From positions 3,753,501 through 3,817,500 of the forward strand of contig CM049408.1 of assembly GCA_026929865.2 (NCBI GenBank): a DNA stretch of 64,000 nt, read 5' to 3'. Below are positions 33,621 through 44,566 of this stretch, one piece after another. This DNA is from Hyperoplus lanceolatus. Its lineage: Eukaryota; Chordata; Actinopteri; Uranoscopiformes; Ammodytidae. The position numbers and the translations under genes were made by a program. The notes under the pieces are model-generated. The model was not told where the DNA came from, did not search any database, and saw only the letters and a list, made by a program, of their open reading frames with translations. The number at the start of each line of letters is the position of its first letter. Position 1 is the first letter of the stretch.

Positions 33621-33968
33621 CAGATAGTGCCAGAAAAGCAGATGCATACATTCCAGAGATGTTGCTCTTTTTTCCCCAGGAACATATTTTTATTGTGAGA
33701 GATGGACCACCTGGTTCCATCGGCTCAGCTGGATCTGGATGGACGCAAGAGGAAGATTTTCTTTTTCTTCCTTAAACACTTCCTGTCACACACAAAAGCA
33801 AACCCTGAGTCAAAAGTCCTGTTGATCGTCCATAACCATGCCTCTCATCTCTCTGTTGAAGGGATTGATTTTTGTAGAGCAAATGGAATCGTCCTATTAT
33901 CTTTCCCCCTTCACTGTTCCCACAAGCTTCAGCCATCCATCAAAGCGTCTACGGCCCACTTAAAAGAT

Positions 33969-36228
33969 ATACCAACCATAGACGTCGATTACAGGGGGGA
34001 TGGGGGGTACATGTACCCCCCACTTTTCGTTAAGACTCATTTTGTCCCCCCCACTTTTTAAGCCGGACATGGAGTGCGTCCAGCAGTATTAAAACACAGC
34101 GTCAAGGTCTCTCTCTCTCTCTTTTTTGTAACATGTAGAATAGATGTAGCGCCACTGACGTTATAACCTTTGAACAGAAGAACTACAGAAGTGCATAATG
34201 TGCTCCTCAGCGCTGCTACTGTGCTTTATACAGGGACGTTTCCCTTTTGTTTTATTCTGTAATGAGTTGGTATAGGCAGGAATCTCGGACTACGCTCTGA
34301 AACCCATGTATGATTAATAGATATAGTGGTGCCATTGAGAGATGGCTAGATTGGGTCGATGTATAATAAGTACCGTGTGAGTTATGAGTCATGCTAACGG
34401 GAGCTATTGCTAAAATCATCGGACATAACCTTAACCTGCACCATCCCCCGTACCAAGCACGAGGGAGGAATACTGCCAGCCAACAGTGTGCCGCTGGCAG
34501 CGGCTAATTGCTAGCTGGCTAAAAACCATAGTCATGATAACTAACGTTATAGGATGTTATTATATTATTCATCTAGCTCATACAATACCGACACTTACTG
34601 TGCATGTCTGCTTGGCTTTAAAAAAAACATCTGATATCAGGCCCACTCCTTTTTGACATGATGCAGAATTATCTTTAATTTTTTATTAGCGCTAGTAATT
34701 TTTAATAGCGTGACTCGTTGCGCCCGCACCTCCTCTGGGACACCGTAGTTGAGGATTGTTTTTGAATGAGAGCTGCCAGCCTGGCTTGGACAATGAGTAT
34801 AATATTATATTGCAAATACTAAATGGATGTGGTAGGCTGCTACACCAAGGGATGCATCTGCAGACCACTGCCACATTAAGGTAAGGCCATGGATAACGCG
34901 TAACATTTATTTTTGAAGATTTGCTGGTGCAGTAGCGAGGTGTGAAGTGCTTGAGTTTTGGTCTGCCTGATGTAGATTGGATGGATGCGTGTTGTGAATT
35001 GAGAACTGTCGGCTCATGGTGTGAGCCTCTCGCCTCTCTTTTTCGCCTTCTCTCTGTTTAAACCTAAACAGATAAGGGTAGAAGCGGCACTAGTAGGCTT
35101 AGACCGTAAACTTTTTTTTAAATAGCACAACAGCAGTGGATACCAACGACAAAACAGTGAACATGCTCCGAAGTCTCCGCTAGTTTGCACACCAGAGAAG
35201 ACAGCAGAGAGACAACGGCGAGTGGCTTTAAGTGTCCCGTTGTGAAGTGTAAACTGTAGGGATTACCATCCTCTATGCCCACTAATGACTGTAAATGTAG
35301 CGGACACTAACAGCAGCTTGTGTCGCGGCACATGGATACTGACGATGTTGTTTATCAAGAAGTAATTGAAGCTGATCATGGCTATGCTACTAGCTAGGTT
35401 GCCATGGAGACCGAGGCGGAGTAATATTGTTGTGCGACAGTCCAGCCGTGCTTCGGCTCGATTTGAGCACGGGCAAAATGCCTTCGACCAATCAGATTGC
35501 TCTGTCGGAACTACCTTCCCAAGCTCCTTTTGTTTACGTCATGTTTGGTTGGGCTACGGGGAGCAGCTAGTGGCTCATATGTCCGCTGCTTTTTGAAAAT
35601 GCTTTTTTCATCAAATGTGTCAGACATCAGTGTTTTGTATACATTGTACTCATTAGTGAGCGGGTGTGCCGTCTTTCAGAACCGTTCATTACCTGCACTA
35701 AAGAGAAATAAGATGTTTCCTCATTGTCCCCCCCACTTTTGAAAATGCACTCCAGAATGCCTGTTTGTCCCCCCTGTCACTACACGATCTGAGGAGCCTG
35801 CACGATTTGAGGTGCGCGTGCGCAAAATGGCCGCCATTGTTGACAGCCCGCTTAGCTGAAAGTGTTTTGGAGAGCCACAGACTGCACTAAAAACAGACTG
35901 CAACTCGCTCAATTCTGAACCAATTTTCATGAAATTTAGTTTGTTATGAAGATAGAACAATTAATCATGCTACTGATTACGTGTTGGAATTAAATTCAGT
36001 TAAGGGGCCGCTGACCCACGGACTTTGTGTGTGTGTGTGTGTGTTTGTGCTCACGGGGAACTTTAGGAGGGGTGGGGGTGAGGACGTTGACGTGCGTTGC
36101 CTAGGCAACTGCGGGCTTTCCAAGATGGCGGCCGTTCTGCGCATGCGGTCCTCATATCGTGCAGGCTCCTCAAATCGTGTAGTGACACCCCCTACTTGTT
36201 TAGCCAAATCGACGTCCATGATACCAAC
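33969..36228. mobile_element. Element H: 2.2-kb TIR element with 8-bp TSD inside pogo-like gene
   Basis: The element is 33977-36220. The left end is CATAGACGTCGATTACAGGG and the right end, reverse-complemented, is CATGGACGTCGATTTGG. ATACCAAC flanks both sides exactly (33969-33976, 36221-36228). C/G runs (ACATGTACCCCCCAC near 34010, GTCCCCCCCACTTTT near 35728) lie subterminally. The 8-bp duplication fits hAT. No transposase was recognised. Element I is inserted near its right end. Confidence 0.8.
35775..36187. mobile_element. Element I: short MITE with ~76-bp TIRs, nested in H
   Basis: The left end is TGTCACTACACGATCTGAGG and the right end, reverse-complemented, is TGTCACTACACGATTTGAGG. The inverted match runs about 76 bp, to the AGCCCGC blocks. 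Both arms carry a YY1-like core (ATGGCCGCCAT on the left, AAGATGGCGGCC on the right). It is inserted in a C tract, so the duplication cannot be resolved. A short GT run (36026-36044) lies in the middle. Confidence 0.8.
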
Positions 36229-37022
36229 CACTTTCAAGATGGCTAAATGCGAAAAAAAATAAAAACCTGGGCACACCATGACCATCTACGATCTCCCTGG
36301 GATTGCCAAAGATGCACCCCCACTAGCTGCCACTACCTCAAATGCGTGGGCAGGTTTTCAGTTGCACAGTAATCTGGCCTGTAAACAGACATCATTTCTC
36401 AAACCATGAATATGCCCCATTTTTTGTTGTTGACCGCCCATGCCCACCATAGCTCTCAATCTCTGTGTCACCACTTCCTCTGGCTCAGACACCTCCATTG
36501 CTGGCTCCTCAACTCAAACCGATTACATCTCTTCCCCAAGGCCTTTCTGCGCCTTCCACTTCAACAGCAAGTCCTTCTTCCGAAGTCTTCTCACCCTAAA
36601 GATCCTCCACGCAAAATGACGGGAAAAAGAAGAAGTACCACAGCCGTTCTTACGGATACACCAACACGTAACTTTGCAGCTTGAAAAGGAAAACATTGGA
36701 AAAATAATGCAAGCGCAAGTTGGACGCCTCTGAATGTCATGAAAAAACAACGAAAGAAAGCAACCCCCCCCCCCCGAAAAAAAGATGTAGAGGAAAGGAA
36801 AAGTGGTTTCCTGCATAGTTTTCCAAGAGACCTATTCCCGATCCAGGGAAGTCTGGTGCTGTGTCTGAAATCGTGCACTTCCCCCAAACAGAGCACTGGA
36901 AGAACCTCTGTGGCGCACTCAAAACGATCAAAAATTTGAGTGTGGACCGATGGACACTTTCCACCCTCAACGGCCGACATCTTGTCTACGTAGCGGAGGG
37001 GGCGGGAATTTCACATCTGAAA

Positions 37023-37610
37023 ATGGCAGAGGTTGAGACCGAAGCGCTCCACAAATGTAAGTACAATTACAGATATTTGGTTTGTTTTCAGTACAACTAC
37101 AATGTTTTAGGCTGTATCCGAACTGTGTTTTTATGGTGTAAATTTTGTAATCAGTTGTTATCGAGAACGATAAAGTGAATACTGCTAGGTCGCTAATACA
37201 GGCGACTATCGTGTCTGTTTTTGCTATCGGTAACATTAAACCGGCTGTCAACGACGGACAGCACGCAATATTACATTCAAAATATATTTTCTTTTCACCT
37301 GATATATCTTTTATAGGGTCGGATGAAGAGACACGCAGCCTAATCCAGTGGCGTACACTCAATGCCTCCCTGTAACACTACCGTCACTGGGTACGAGTAA
37401 GTGAAATCATATAATGCAATTTTTCCAATATTACTTATCTGTTGTTATATATTGAAGTCACTGCTTAGAGTACATTTACATTGTGGTAATCCAATTGTAT
37501 TTCAAACAGGAACTACATCACTGCCTGGGTCCTAGAGGGGCGAGTAACTCCCATTTAAAAAAATAAAATGGGAGAATCGTAAACATTAATATAAGGTTAT
37601 TTAACTCACT

Positions 37611-37653
<43 letters not shown>

Positions 37654-38303
37654 GAATGTGAACAGTTGTTTTTACTGTTTTATAGTTGGTCCTACTTGCT
37701 ATTTCTATATAGCACAACAGCACTGCTGCTGAAAGTAAATCATGGGCATGCACTTAACACTGTAATGAATGTGACAGGATTGATATTGATATCACAAATG
37801 TTTAGTCTAAACCAGAGTGTTTTCCTGTTACTGCTTTACTTCCCCATCAGGAACTGAAATGCCCCAGAACGGGGGTAAGCACGGAGGGGGGTGAGACCAC
37901 TGCTGCAGCTTGGAAGTGGTACACCTTAATGGATGAGGCAATAGGACATCCACCCCTAAAGGGCGGAGGGTCAATGTGATGGATCTGCTTGCAGAGCAGC
38001 AGACATTTGAGGAGGTGGTGTTGGAGAGGGAGGAGAGAAGGCATATCGAAGCGATGGAAAGAGGAAAGAAGGCACAGAGGGGCGATGGAGAAAGAGGAGA
38101 GAGAGGCTACCAGGGCGAGAGAGGCAGCAGAGAGAGAGAGGAGACGAGGGCGAGAGAGGCAGAGGAGAGAAGATCGGAGGTATCGGGAGGCGGTGGAAAG
38201 AGAGGAAAGGTTGTTCAGGGAGCTGAGGGAGAGAGAGAGCTGGAGAGCAGGGACGATAGATTTTTCAACCTGTTTGAAAAATTATTTAATAATAAATGAA
38301 TGA
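37023..38303 (+). pseudogene. Myb/SANT-like gene, copy 1
   Basis: Exon 1 (37023-37056) gives MAEVETEALHK. The intron splits the next codon so that the junction reads TGG, and exon 2 (from 37319) continues WSDEETRSLIQWRTLNASL, the start of the Myb/SANT-like helix motif, then meets a TAA. The last exon (from 37852) reads ELKCPRTGVSTEGG, then AAAWKWYTLMDEAIG, and an Arg/Glu-rich coiled tail ending FFNLFEKLF. The tail is split over two frames. These proteins are known partners of Harbinger transposases. Frame damage indicates a pseudogene. Confidence 0.7.
37612..37651. repeat. (CA)20 microsatellite
   Basis: Forty uninterrupted bases of CA, in an intron of the Myb/SANT gene. Confidence 0.95.
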
Positions 38304-38736
38304 AATTTTAAGGTAGTGTCTTCTTTTTTAGATTAGAACAACATTTTGTTGTTCTAGGTTTAAAGGTGATGTTCAGTACCATAAATAATAAACTCATTCA
38401 GTCTCATTCATGTGTGTCTTGCCGCTCCTGGGCCCATAAAGAGTGCACAGACGGAAGCAAATCGTATTTAGGCCACGATTGCAAAACGTTTTACCGTCAC
38501 AAATTTTGGGGTAGTCCGGCTTGGTTCCGTGGTTAAAATGTGGAGAATGACTTCCGCAACCGCAGTTGCTAAAGAAAGGGGGTGGTCACTGTTGAACCCT
38601 ATGTTGTCTGGTAACAATTCCATAACCAAACAAATGGTGTTCCACAGACATGCTGGGTTCATCTTGTTTTGTTAAAAAGACGTGTAGCTCTGGAGGGAAG
38701 TTGATAAGTGTATTTGATTGGTTCATTTATAAATGT

Positions 38737-39929
38737 CTAAACTGCTGGCAACAAAAGTGAGTACACCCCTAAGAAAAAATGTCCAAATTGGGCCCAAAGT
38801 GTCAATATTTTGTTTTGCCATCATTATTTTCTAGCACTGCCTTAACCCTCTTGGGCATGTAGTTCACTAGAGCTTCACAGGTTGCAACTGGAACCCTCTT
38901 CTACCCATTCATGACGACATCAAGGAGCTGGTGGATATTAGAGTCCTTGCGCTCCTCCATCTCCCGTTTTAGGATGCCCCAAAGATGCTCAATAGGGTTT
39001 AAGACTGGAGACATGCTTGGCCAGTCCATAACCTTTACCCTCAGCTTCTTTAACAAGCCAGTGGTCGTTCGGAGGGGTGTTTCTCTTAACACCATCTGAA
39101 CCAAATAAATGTATTTTGGTCTCATCAGACCACAGGACATGGTTGCAGTAATCCATGTCCGTAGTCTGTTTGTCTTCAGCAAACTTTTTGTGGGGTTTCT
39201 TGTGCATCATCTTTAGAATAGGCTTCCTTCTGGGATGACAGCCATGCAGACCAGTATGATGCAGAGTGCGGCGTATGGTCTGAGCACTGACAGGTTGACC
39301 CCCCACCCCTTCAAGCCCTTCAGCAATGCTGGCAGCACTCATACGTCTATTTTCCAAAGCCAACCTCTGTGTACGACGCTCACCATGTGCACTCAACCTT
39401 CGTAAACTGGGCCGCAGGGTGGTATTGCAACATGATAACGACCCCAAACACACCTCCAAGACGACCAGCATGTCTCCAGACATAAACCCTATTGAGCATC
39501 TTTGGGGCATCCTCAAATGGAAGGTGGAGGAACGCAAGGTCTTTAATATCCACCAGCTCTGTGATGCTGTCATAAATGGGTGGAAGAGGGTTCCAGTTGC
39601 AACCTGTGAAGCTCTAGTGAACTACATGCCCAAGAGGGTTAAGGCAGTGCTGGGAAATAATGGTGGCCACACAAAATATTTACACTTTGGGCCCAATTTG
39701 TAAATTTTTTCTAAGGGGTGTACTCACTTTTGTTGCCAGCAGTTTAGACATTAATGGCTGTGTGTCGAGTTATTTTGAGGGGACAGTAAATTTACACTGT
39801 TATACAAGCTGTACACTGACTACTTTACATTGTATCAAAGTGTCATTTATTCAGTGTTGTCCCATGGAAAGATATAAAGAAAAATGTGAAGAAATGCGAG
39901 GGGTGTACTCACTTTTGTGAGATACTGTA
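38737..39929. mobile_element. Chimeric Tc1: two head-to-head partial copies
   Basis: From 38737 to about 39400 a Tc1 transposase is encoded on minus: IRRTLHHTGLHGCHPRRKPI, WSDETKIHLFGSDG (first catalytic D), then LLKKLRVKVMDWPSMSP and NPIEHLWGIL. From about 39400 to 39700 a second copy runs on plus: LGRRVVLQHDNDPKHTSKT (second D), NPIEHLWGILKWKVEERK (E), ending HTKYLHFGPN. Each copy has an internal deletion. The right border shows a Tc1-type end (GAGGGGTGTACTCACTTTTG, then TGAGATACTG|TA). The left copy ends at GCAACAAAAGTGAGTACACC plus about 14 bases. Neither copy is complete. Confidence 0.85.
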
Positions 39930-41330
39930 CATTCCAATATACGATGAGTCACAGGGATAAGTGAAGTAAGGCTCTTTTTTTTGGAACTTTCTGTAAATGA
40001 TGTAGACATTTTCCTCTGATTTAATTACATTTACAACTAAAGCAAAGCCATCTCCCACCATAATGCAATTGTCCCCCTTCTTCGTTGACAAGGTAAATTG
40101 ATCAGGCGAAACCTTCCTGTATTGTGTGTCTTGAATGAACTGTGGGGGAACAGGGCCATCAGTGTGCATGTGTTGCAATATTGGGTCACTGCTGGGATTT
40201 TGTGTCCTTCCAGGTGGCATTTCAGACAGCCTTTTAACTTCCTGCTGTAGAGGCTGATGTGGCTTGCGTAGAAGTTGTTTTATTTGCCCCAGACAGTTTT
40301 CAAAGGGGAAAGCTGAGATGTTGTCTAGGGACCCAAACTTTCTGTATTCCTCTGCCAAATGGATTAATTGATGCACATTATAAACAATCTCCTCCCTACC
40401 ATACAACTGTCCATAATAGTCAACAAAAGAAACCATCAGCTTCTCTGCAAAGGCCAACATCTTAACACAAACACCAGGGGACAGCAACAGGTACATTCCA
40501 ACAGAAAACAACATAAAATGGTCATAGATCTCACTAGCAAGAGAATCCTTCAAAACAACAGGACCCCAATACAACATGAAGGATCTCAGCTCAGTTGCTT
40601 TCCAACGATCGATCTCGGACAGTCCCCTTGGCTTGCGGTTAAATTCACACGGCGTGAGCACATTTATCATTAGCAACTGCCTTGAAATTGTAGCAACAGT
40701 TTGAGAGGAAAGCCTTCTTGCCTTATTTTTGCCCTTTAACCAAATATTCAGTAGCTTCCTTGTTACCCCCAGACAACAGAGATGCATGTAATCAATAGGG
40801 AACATGGAAACCATTTTAACTACCCCAGCTAAAGGGCTCGGTGTGTTCCCAAGGTGATGTTCCTCATCGACCATTTCAGTGAAGCTTGAATCCGTCCTGA
40901 GTCTCACTTTGGTTTCGGGATAGGTCATTTTGTTCTTCCACACACCCTCCTGAAAACACTTGTCACACCCGGAATAGCCGTTGAAGGCCTTTGTTTGCTT
41001 AATGTAAGCTCTTGCGGGAGCATCACAAATAAAAGAGGAAACCAAAACCTTAAATTGCTTGCCCTTATGTGTTATGCCATTTGCCAGTACATTTTGAAGG
41101 TCTTGTACGAATTGTTGCAGGTACTCAAAAACACTCTTTGGCTTGCTTAAACCACAAAAGATACCAATTGGAAAGGGGGTCTTTTTGTAGTCACATGTGA
41201 TACATGCAAGGATGGGCCAAAATTGTAATTTTGAACTCCTGAATAGGGGTAAACCGTCTATGTTGAACTGTAAAGTCAGGGTAGTCAGAGTTCTTAGTAA
41301 TTTTAAACAGGCCAACAGTGATAAAACTCA
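39909..41330 (-). CDS. tnp2/EnSpm-like transposase ORF, truncated at both ends
   Basis: This is the longest intact frame in the window, about 470 codons without a stop. Readable motifs are LQFNIDGLPLFRSSKLQFWP near the start, CDKCFQEGVW (Cys pair), MFPIDYMHLCCLGVTRKLL, IDRWKATELRSFMLYWGPVV, VYNVHQLIHLAEEYRKFGSL and DNISAFPFENCLGQIKQLL. This architecture belongs to a large family of fish transposon proteins resembling plant tnp2 (CMC/EnSpm). That assignment is tentative. The 5' end has no convincing ATG (the frame opens after a TGA and the first usable codon is TTG), so an upstream exon is missing. The last six codons and the stop lie in the end of the neighbouring Tc1 element. The open frame suggests recent activity. 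Confidence 0.7.
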
Positions 41331-41475
41331 TTTTATTAACCCAAAATGGTAGTAGTCCCCCCCGTCTATTTTGACTGTAGCTATATGGGCTTTAGTTCCC
41401 AGTAAAGTCCTTCCATCCTTAGGAAGGGTGGGGTGAAATAACCTTAAAATGGTCAGCAGAAAAAAAACGTACATT

Positions 41476-41524
41476 GTAAATATTACTGTGATGTCACAGT
41501 AAAAGACATCACAGTGATATTTAC
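41476..41524. repeat. Hairpin 1 (20-bp arms)
   Basis: GTAAATATTACTGTGATGTC (41476-41495) pairs with GACATCACAGTGATATTTAC (41505-41524) with one mismatch and a 9-nt loop. The left arm with its loop also contains the smaller palindrome CTGTGATGTCACAG. Confidence 0.92.
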
Positions 41525-41532
41525 AAAGTAAG

Positions 41533-41597
41533 TTTTTTTAACCCTATATTTCTCTTTCTGTGATGTCACGAGAAAGAGAAATATAGGGTTAAAAAAA
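41533..41597. repeat. Hairpin 2 (perfect 27-bp arms)
   Basis: The arm 41533-41559 (seven T, then AACCCTATATTTCTCTTTCT) is perfectly complementary to 41571-41597. The 11-nt loop is GTGATGTCACG, which itself holds the self-complementary GTGA..TCAC. It starts eight bases after hairpin 1, and both share TGATGTCA. Confidence 0.95.
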
Positions 41598-42028
41598 AAC
41601 ACTCTTTCTGCCTTTTCTCAGGTTAGGATGAACCGATTTCAATTTTTTTCGCACATTTATACTACATAGGATCTCAGAATTCAATACACCTTCATATTCA
41701 AACCGGTGAAGTAGGCCTTTAAAGGACTGACAAATTGTACTTGTTTGATATTCATATGACTGACCAATGATTGGAAAACATGGTGACCAGTCAGAAGAGT
41801 AAATTATGGAGTGTGTGGAGCTTAATCTTGTTTGAAGACTTTATAAAAAAAAACTTGATGCTGAATGAGTCAACTTTCAGCAGAAATCTTCTTGTTTTTT
41901 TAATGCTAAATAAAGCAGCCATTTTCTTCTTGAAACTCTTGCCTCCTGTCCCTGAGTACCACAACAGCATGTGAAATGTAGAATATACAAATAAACTGTT
42001 GCTATCTAAAATGACCAGATAAGGACGA

Positions 42029-42930
42029 ATGAGCATTAGGGCTGGGCGATATGACGATATCATATCGTGGACGATATGAAAGTGTCTACCGGGAGAGATT
42101 TGGCCATACCGTTTGTATCGCGGAGAAAAAAAGTTCATGTGGCGGGAGGATATATGGAGTGGGAGGCAGCTGTCCCTCCGAGTCCCTATAGTTACACTGC
42201 AGTTACACCGCCGCGCCACACGGAGGCTATGCAGCAGAGTTCTGGGCTGCAATACAGCTTCTCTACCCGCAACAGAAGAAGCCTCATCTGTTGCTCTAGC
42301 TGTCTAGCTCATGGTCTAGCTTCGGTGCGCCGTCACTAAAGTTAACAAACCAACTCCGTGTCACGGTGGCAGAGCAGCTGGTTTTAACGGTCAAAAATGT
42401 CATTGGGCAAAGGAAACTTGCTTGCTGCTTCAGCGTGCTGTTGCCGTGACGCAGAGTTGGCTTGTTTTAAGCCGCAAACTACATGGGTTAGCTCTCGTGA
42501 GCTAGCTGGCTAATAATGACATCTTTAGCCTACTCGGGGCTTCACCCCCGTGCTGTTATTGTTGGAGACAGCCAGCAAGGCTGGTTTTATGTAACTTTAA
42601 AACATGTCAAACTTGAATATATTATTTGTGTTGAAGCTGGAGTTAAAGTATTACCAGACATTTGCTCATTAGTTAATTTTGACAGCTTTTTTAAATGAAG
42701 ATGAGCAAATACTGCAGGAAAATTCAAGTCTTTCATTATTTTGATATAGGCTACTATCAATTGGAAAATGTAGGCTCTTTGGTTGATGCTGTCATTTTTA
42801 TTTTGCGCTGACTGACTAAAGCCAGACTGGTGTGGATAAAATACTATATCGTGATATATATCCATATTGTGATATAAAATTACCTATATAGTGATACATT
42901 TGGTCCATATCGCCCAGCCCTAATGAGCAT
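42029..42930. mobile_element. Non-autonomous hAT element with perfect TSD (GGGCTGGGCGATAT family)
   Basis: The element is 42037-42922. The left end is TAGGGCTGGGCGATATGACG and the right end, reverse-complemented, is TAGGGCTGGGCGATATGGAC. ATGAGCAT flanks both sides (42029-42036, 42923-42930). Subterminal TATCGTGATAT-type repeats are present. The left and right ends are each about 40 bp. No transposase. Confidence 0.93.
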
Positions 42931-42945
42931 TTTAAATAATTTATT

Positions 42946-44461
42946 TTACAACTTTTCAATTAATTTTTCGAAGAGGGTGAGGTACCTCTCCGACCTGCCT
43001 GCTGCCTCCCTCTCCCTCTTATCCTCTCTCTGCACTGCCTGCCTCTCTCTCTCCTCTTCTCTTTCTCCCTGCTCCTTCAAAAGGTCCAGCAAACTGTCGC
43101 TGGGCCTCGGCCTCTTTCTGGTGGCCTGGCTAGCCTGTCCTCCAGTGGCCTCCTCGGCAGAGGAGGTAGAAAGGCGGTACGCTAACTACGCCACCGGCAG
43201 TGGCAGAAATGTTTGCCGCAACAACCAGGGGCGGGCTGATGGAGTGCTGCCCCTGGAGTGCGGCATCCATTGCAGCATATCACTGCCAGGTGGCAGCAGT
43301 AGCCGTACCGGCCTCTACCCCTCTGCCTGTTGGTGGGTCCCTAAGCTCCTGAAAACAGGGTATTAATTACTTTACTGTCAAACTTATTATTTTCATTTAA
43401 TCACACTTAAGTACACTTACTCTATTTAAAGGGCCACTGAAATGGTATTGTGTGTAGGTTAATTTCCATATGAAGGAATCCCTGGAAAGCTCTATCAGTA
43501 TATAATACAAAACAGATAAAAAGGCAACTTATACTTACTTTATATTTGCCCTTGAGGTTATTCCACTTCTTCTTGGCCTGTTTCGGGGATATCCCTAACC
43601 CCAGGGCTGAAGAAGAAATGAAGTCCCTGGGTAAAGCAATACTACACAGCCAGTTTAATAACATCAAAAATATTATTCTTAATAAATGAAGACTACCACC
43701 ACCCGATTTGAACTTTCCCCAAGACATACAAGCACTTAAAATCAATCAATACTCCCATCCTGTCCTGGAGGAGTTCCGGAGGCCAGTAAAAAGGGCCTCG
43801 TTTGCGGCCCGCCACTCTTATCAGGGCCCGCGTCTCTTCATTTGTCCCTTGATAAAATATAACGCGTTTATAGGCCAATATTAATTGATTGCATAATAAA
43901 AGCCATCATATCAGGTTTAACAATTTAGCACAATATGGATAAGACTTATAGAATACTTCCTTTTTGACTGTTTCCCCTCCCTTATCTTTATAATTAAAAT
44001 TGTGAATTCATGTGATTTCAAACACAAGGAACCCCTGCTTGTATTTGACAACAATATTATCTATTAAAATGCCAGAAATAAGGGTTAATGCTCCAGATTT
44101 GACAGCGTCCCACATTACACACACACACACACACCTGCCTGAGGCTTTTTATAATAGGCAGATGCCCATGTCCATGACATGAGGACTGACTGCTGAAGCT
44201 GGCGGGACGAGCTAGAGCTAGATGTCTGGCGGGACGAGCTCGCTCCCACACACCACACACACAAGCTAGCTGTCTCTATCGGAAAACGTCCGAGAAAATG
44301 TAAGACTCGACATGTTGGAGAATTCAATGATCGCCTAATAAAAACGTTAAAACTACATACCGGTATTCGTTAAACAAAAGTCGTATTTGGGAAATAGTAA
44401 TTATGCTTACAGTTGTGGGTCTTCTCCATGGTCTTTTCCGGTGCCTCAGAAGTCGCCATTG
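42946..44461 (-). pseudogene. Myb/SANT-like gene, copy 2
   Basis: Exon 1 (44461 to about 44414) gives MATSEAPEKTMEKTHN. The split codon again restores Trp, and exon 2 (43847 downward) gives WTNEETRALIRV. A further exon (about 43630-43541) gives ALGLGISPKQAKKKWNNLKG, and KYK lies before a GTAAGT donor. The last exon (43348-42946) gives ELRDPPTGRGVEAGTATAAT, a TGA where copy 1 has Trp, and the charged tail SERYLTLFEKLIEKL. AATAAA follows the stop. It has the same gene structure as 37023-38303 but a different sequence, so this is a separate family member. Nonsense and frame changes make it a pseudogene. Confidence 0.75.
44116..44134. repeat. (CA)n microsatellite
   Basis: About nine to ten CA units in the first intron of the Myb/SANT gene on the minus strand. 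Confidence 0.9.
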
Positions 44462-44566
44462 TTCAATTTGGGGGTTTGATCCGACGCTGCAAAATGCATT
44501 CTGGGATATCTAACGGTCGCAGGTCCGCACAAGTCACCTCCGATGCATCCTTGATAGAATGACCCG

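Larger units (their letters stand above)
36820..38400 (+). mobile_element. Myb/SANT-bearing insertion in pogo-like gene (bounds approximate)
   Basis: The region begins near GTGCTGTGTCTGAAATCGTG (about 36855), which resembles a transposon terminus, and holds the Myb/SANT gene at 37023-38303. The pogo-like PHD tail resumes at 38411. Clear terminal inverted repeats and a duplication were not found, so the borders are estimates. It is probably a Harbinger relative that lacks its transposase. Confidence 0.5.
33625..38482 (+). pseudogene. Pogo-like (DDE_1) transposase, copy 2, in three pieces
   Basis: Piece one (33690-33968) reads DGPPGSIGSAGSGWTQEEDF, then NHASHLSVEGIDFCRANGIV and FPLHCSHKLQP, the DDE_1 core of pogo/Tigger-like transposases (the usual D of the DNH motif reads as H). 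After the 33977-36220 insertion, piece two gives MTIYDLPGIAKDAPPLA, then VLTDTP. After a further insertion, piece three (38411-38482) gives CVSCRSWAHKECTDGS, the PHD-like tail. Stops and shifts occur in each piece. It is a nested relic, not functional. Confidence 0.75.

Noticed and set aside
38989-39182. Overlapping plus/minus Tc1 ORFs read as separate genes
   Set aside because: The plus frames within 38900-39100 are antisense shadows of the Tc1 transposase.
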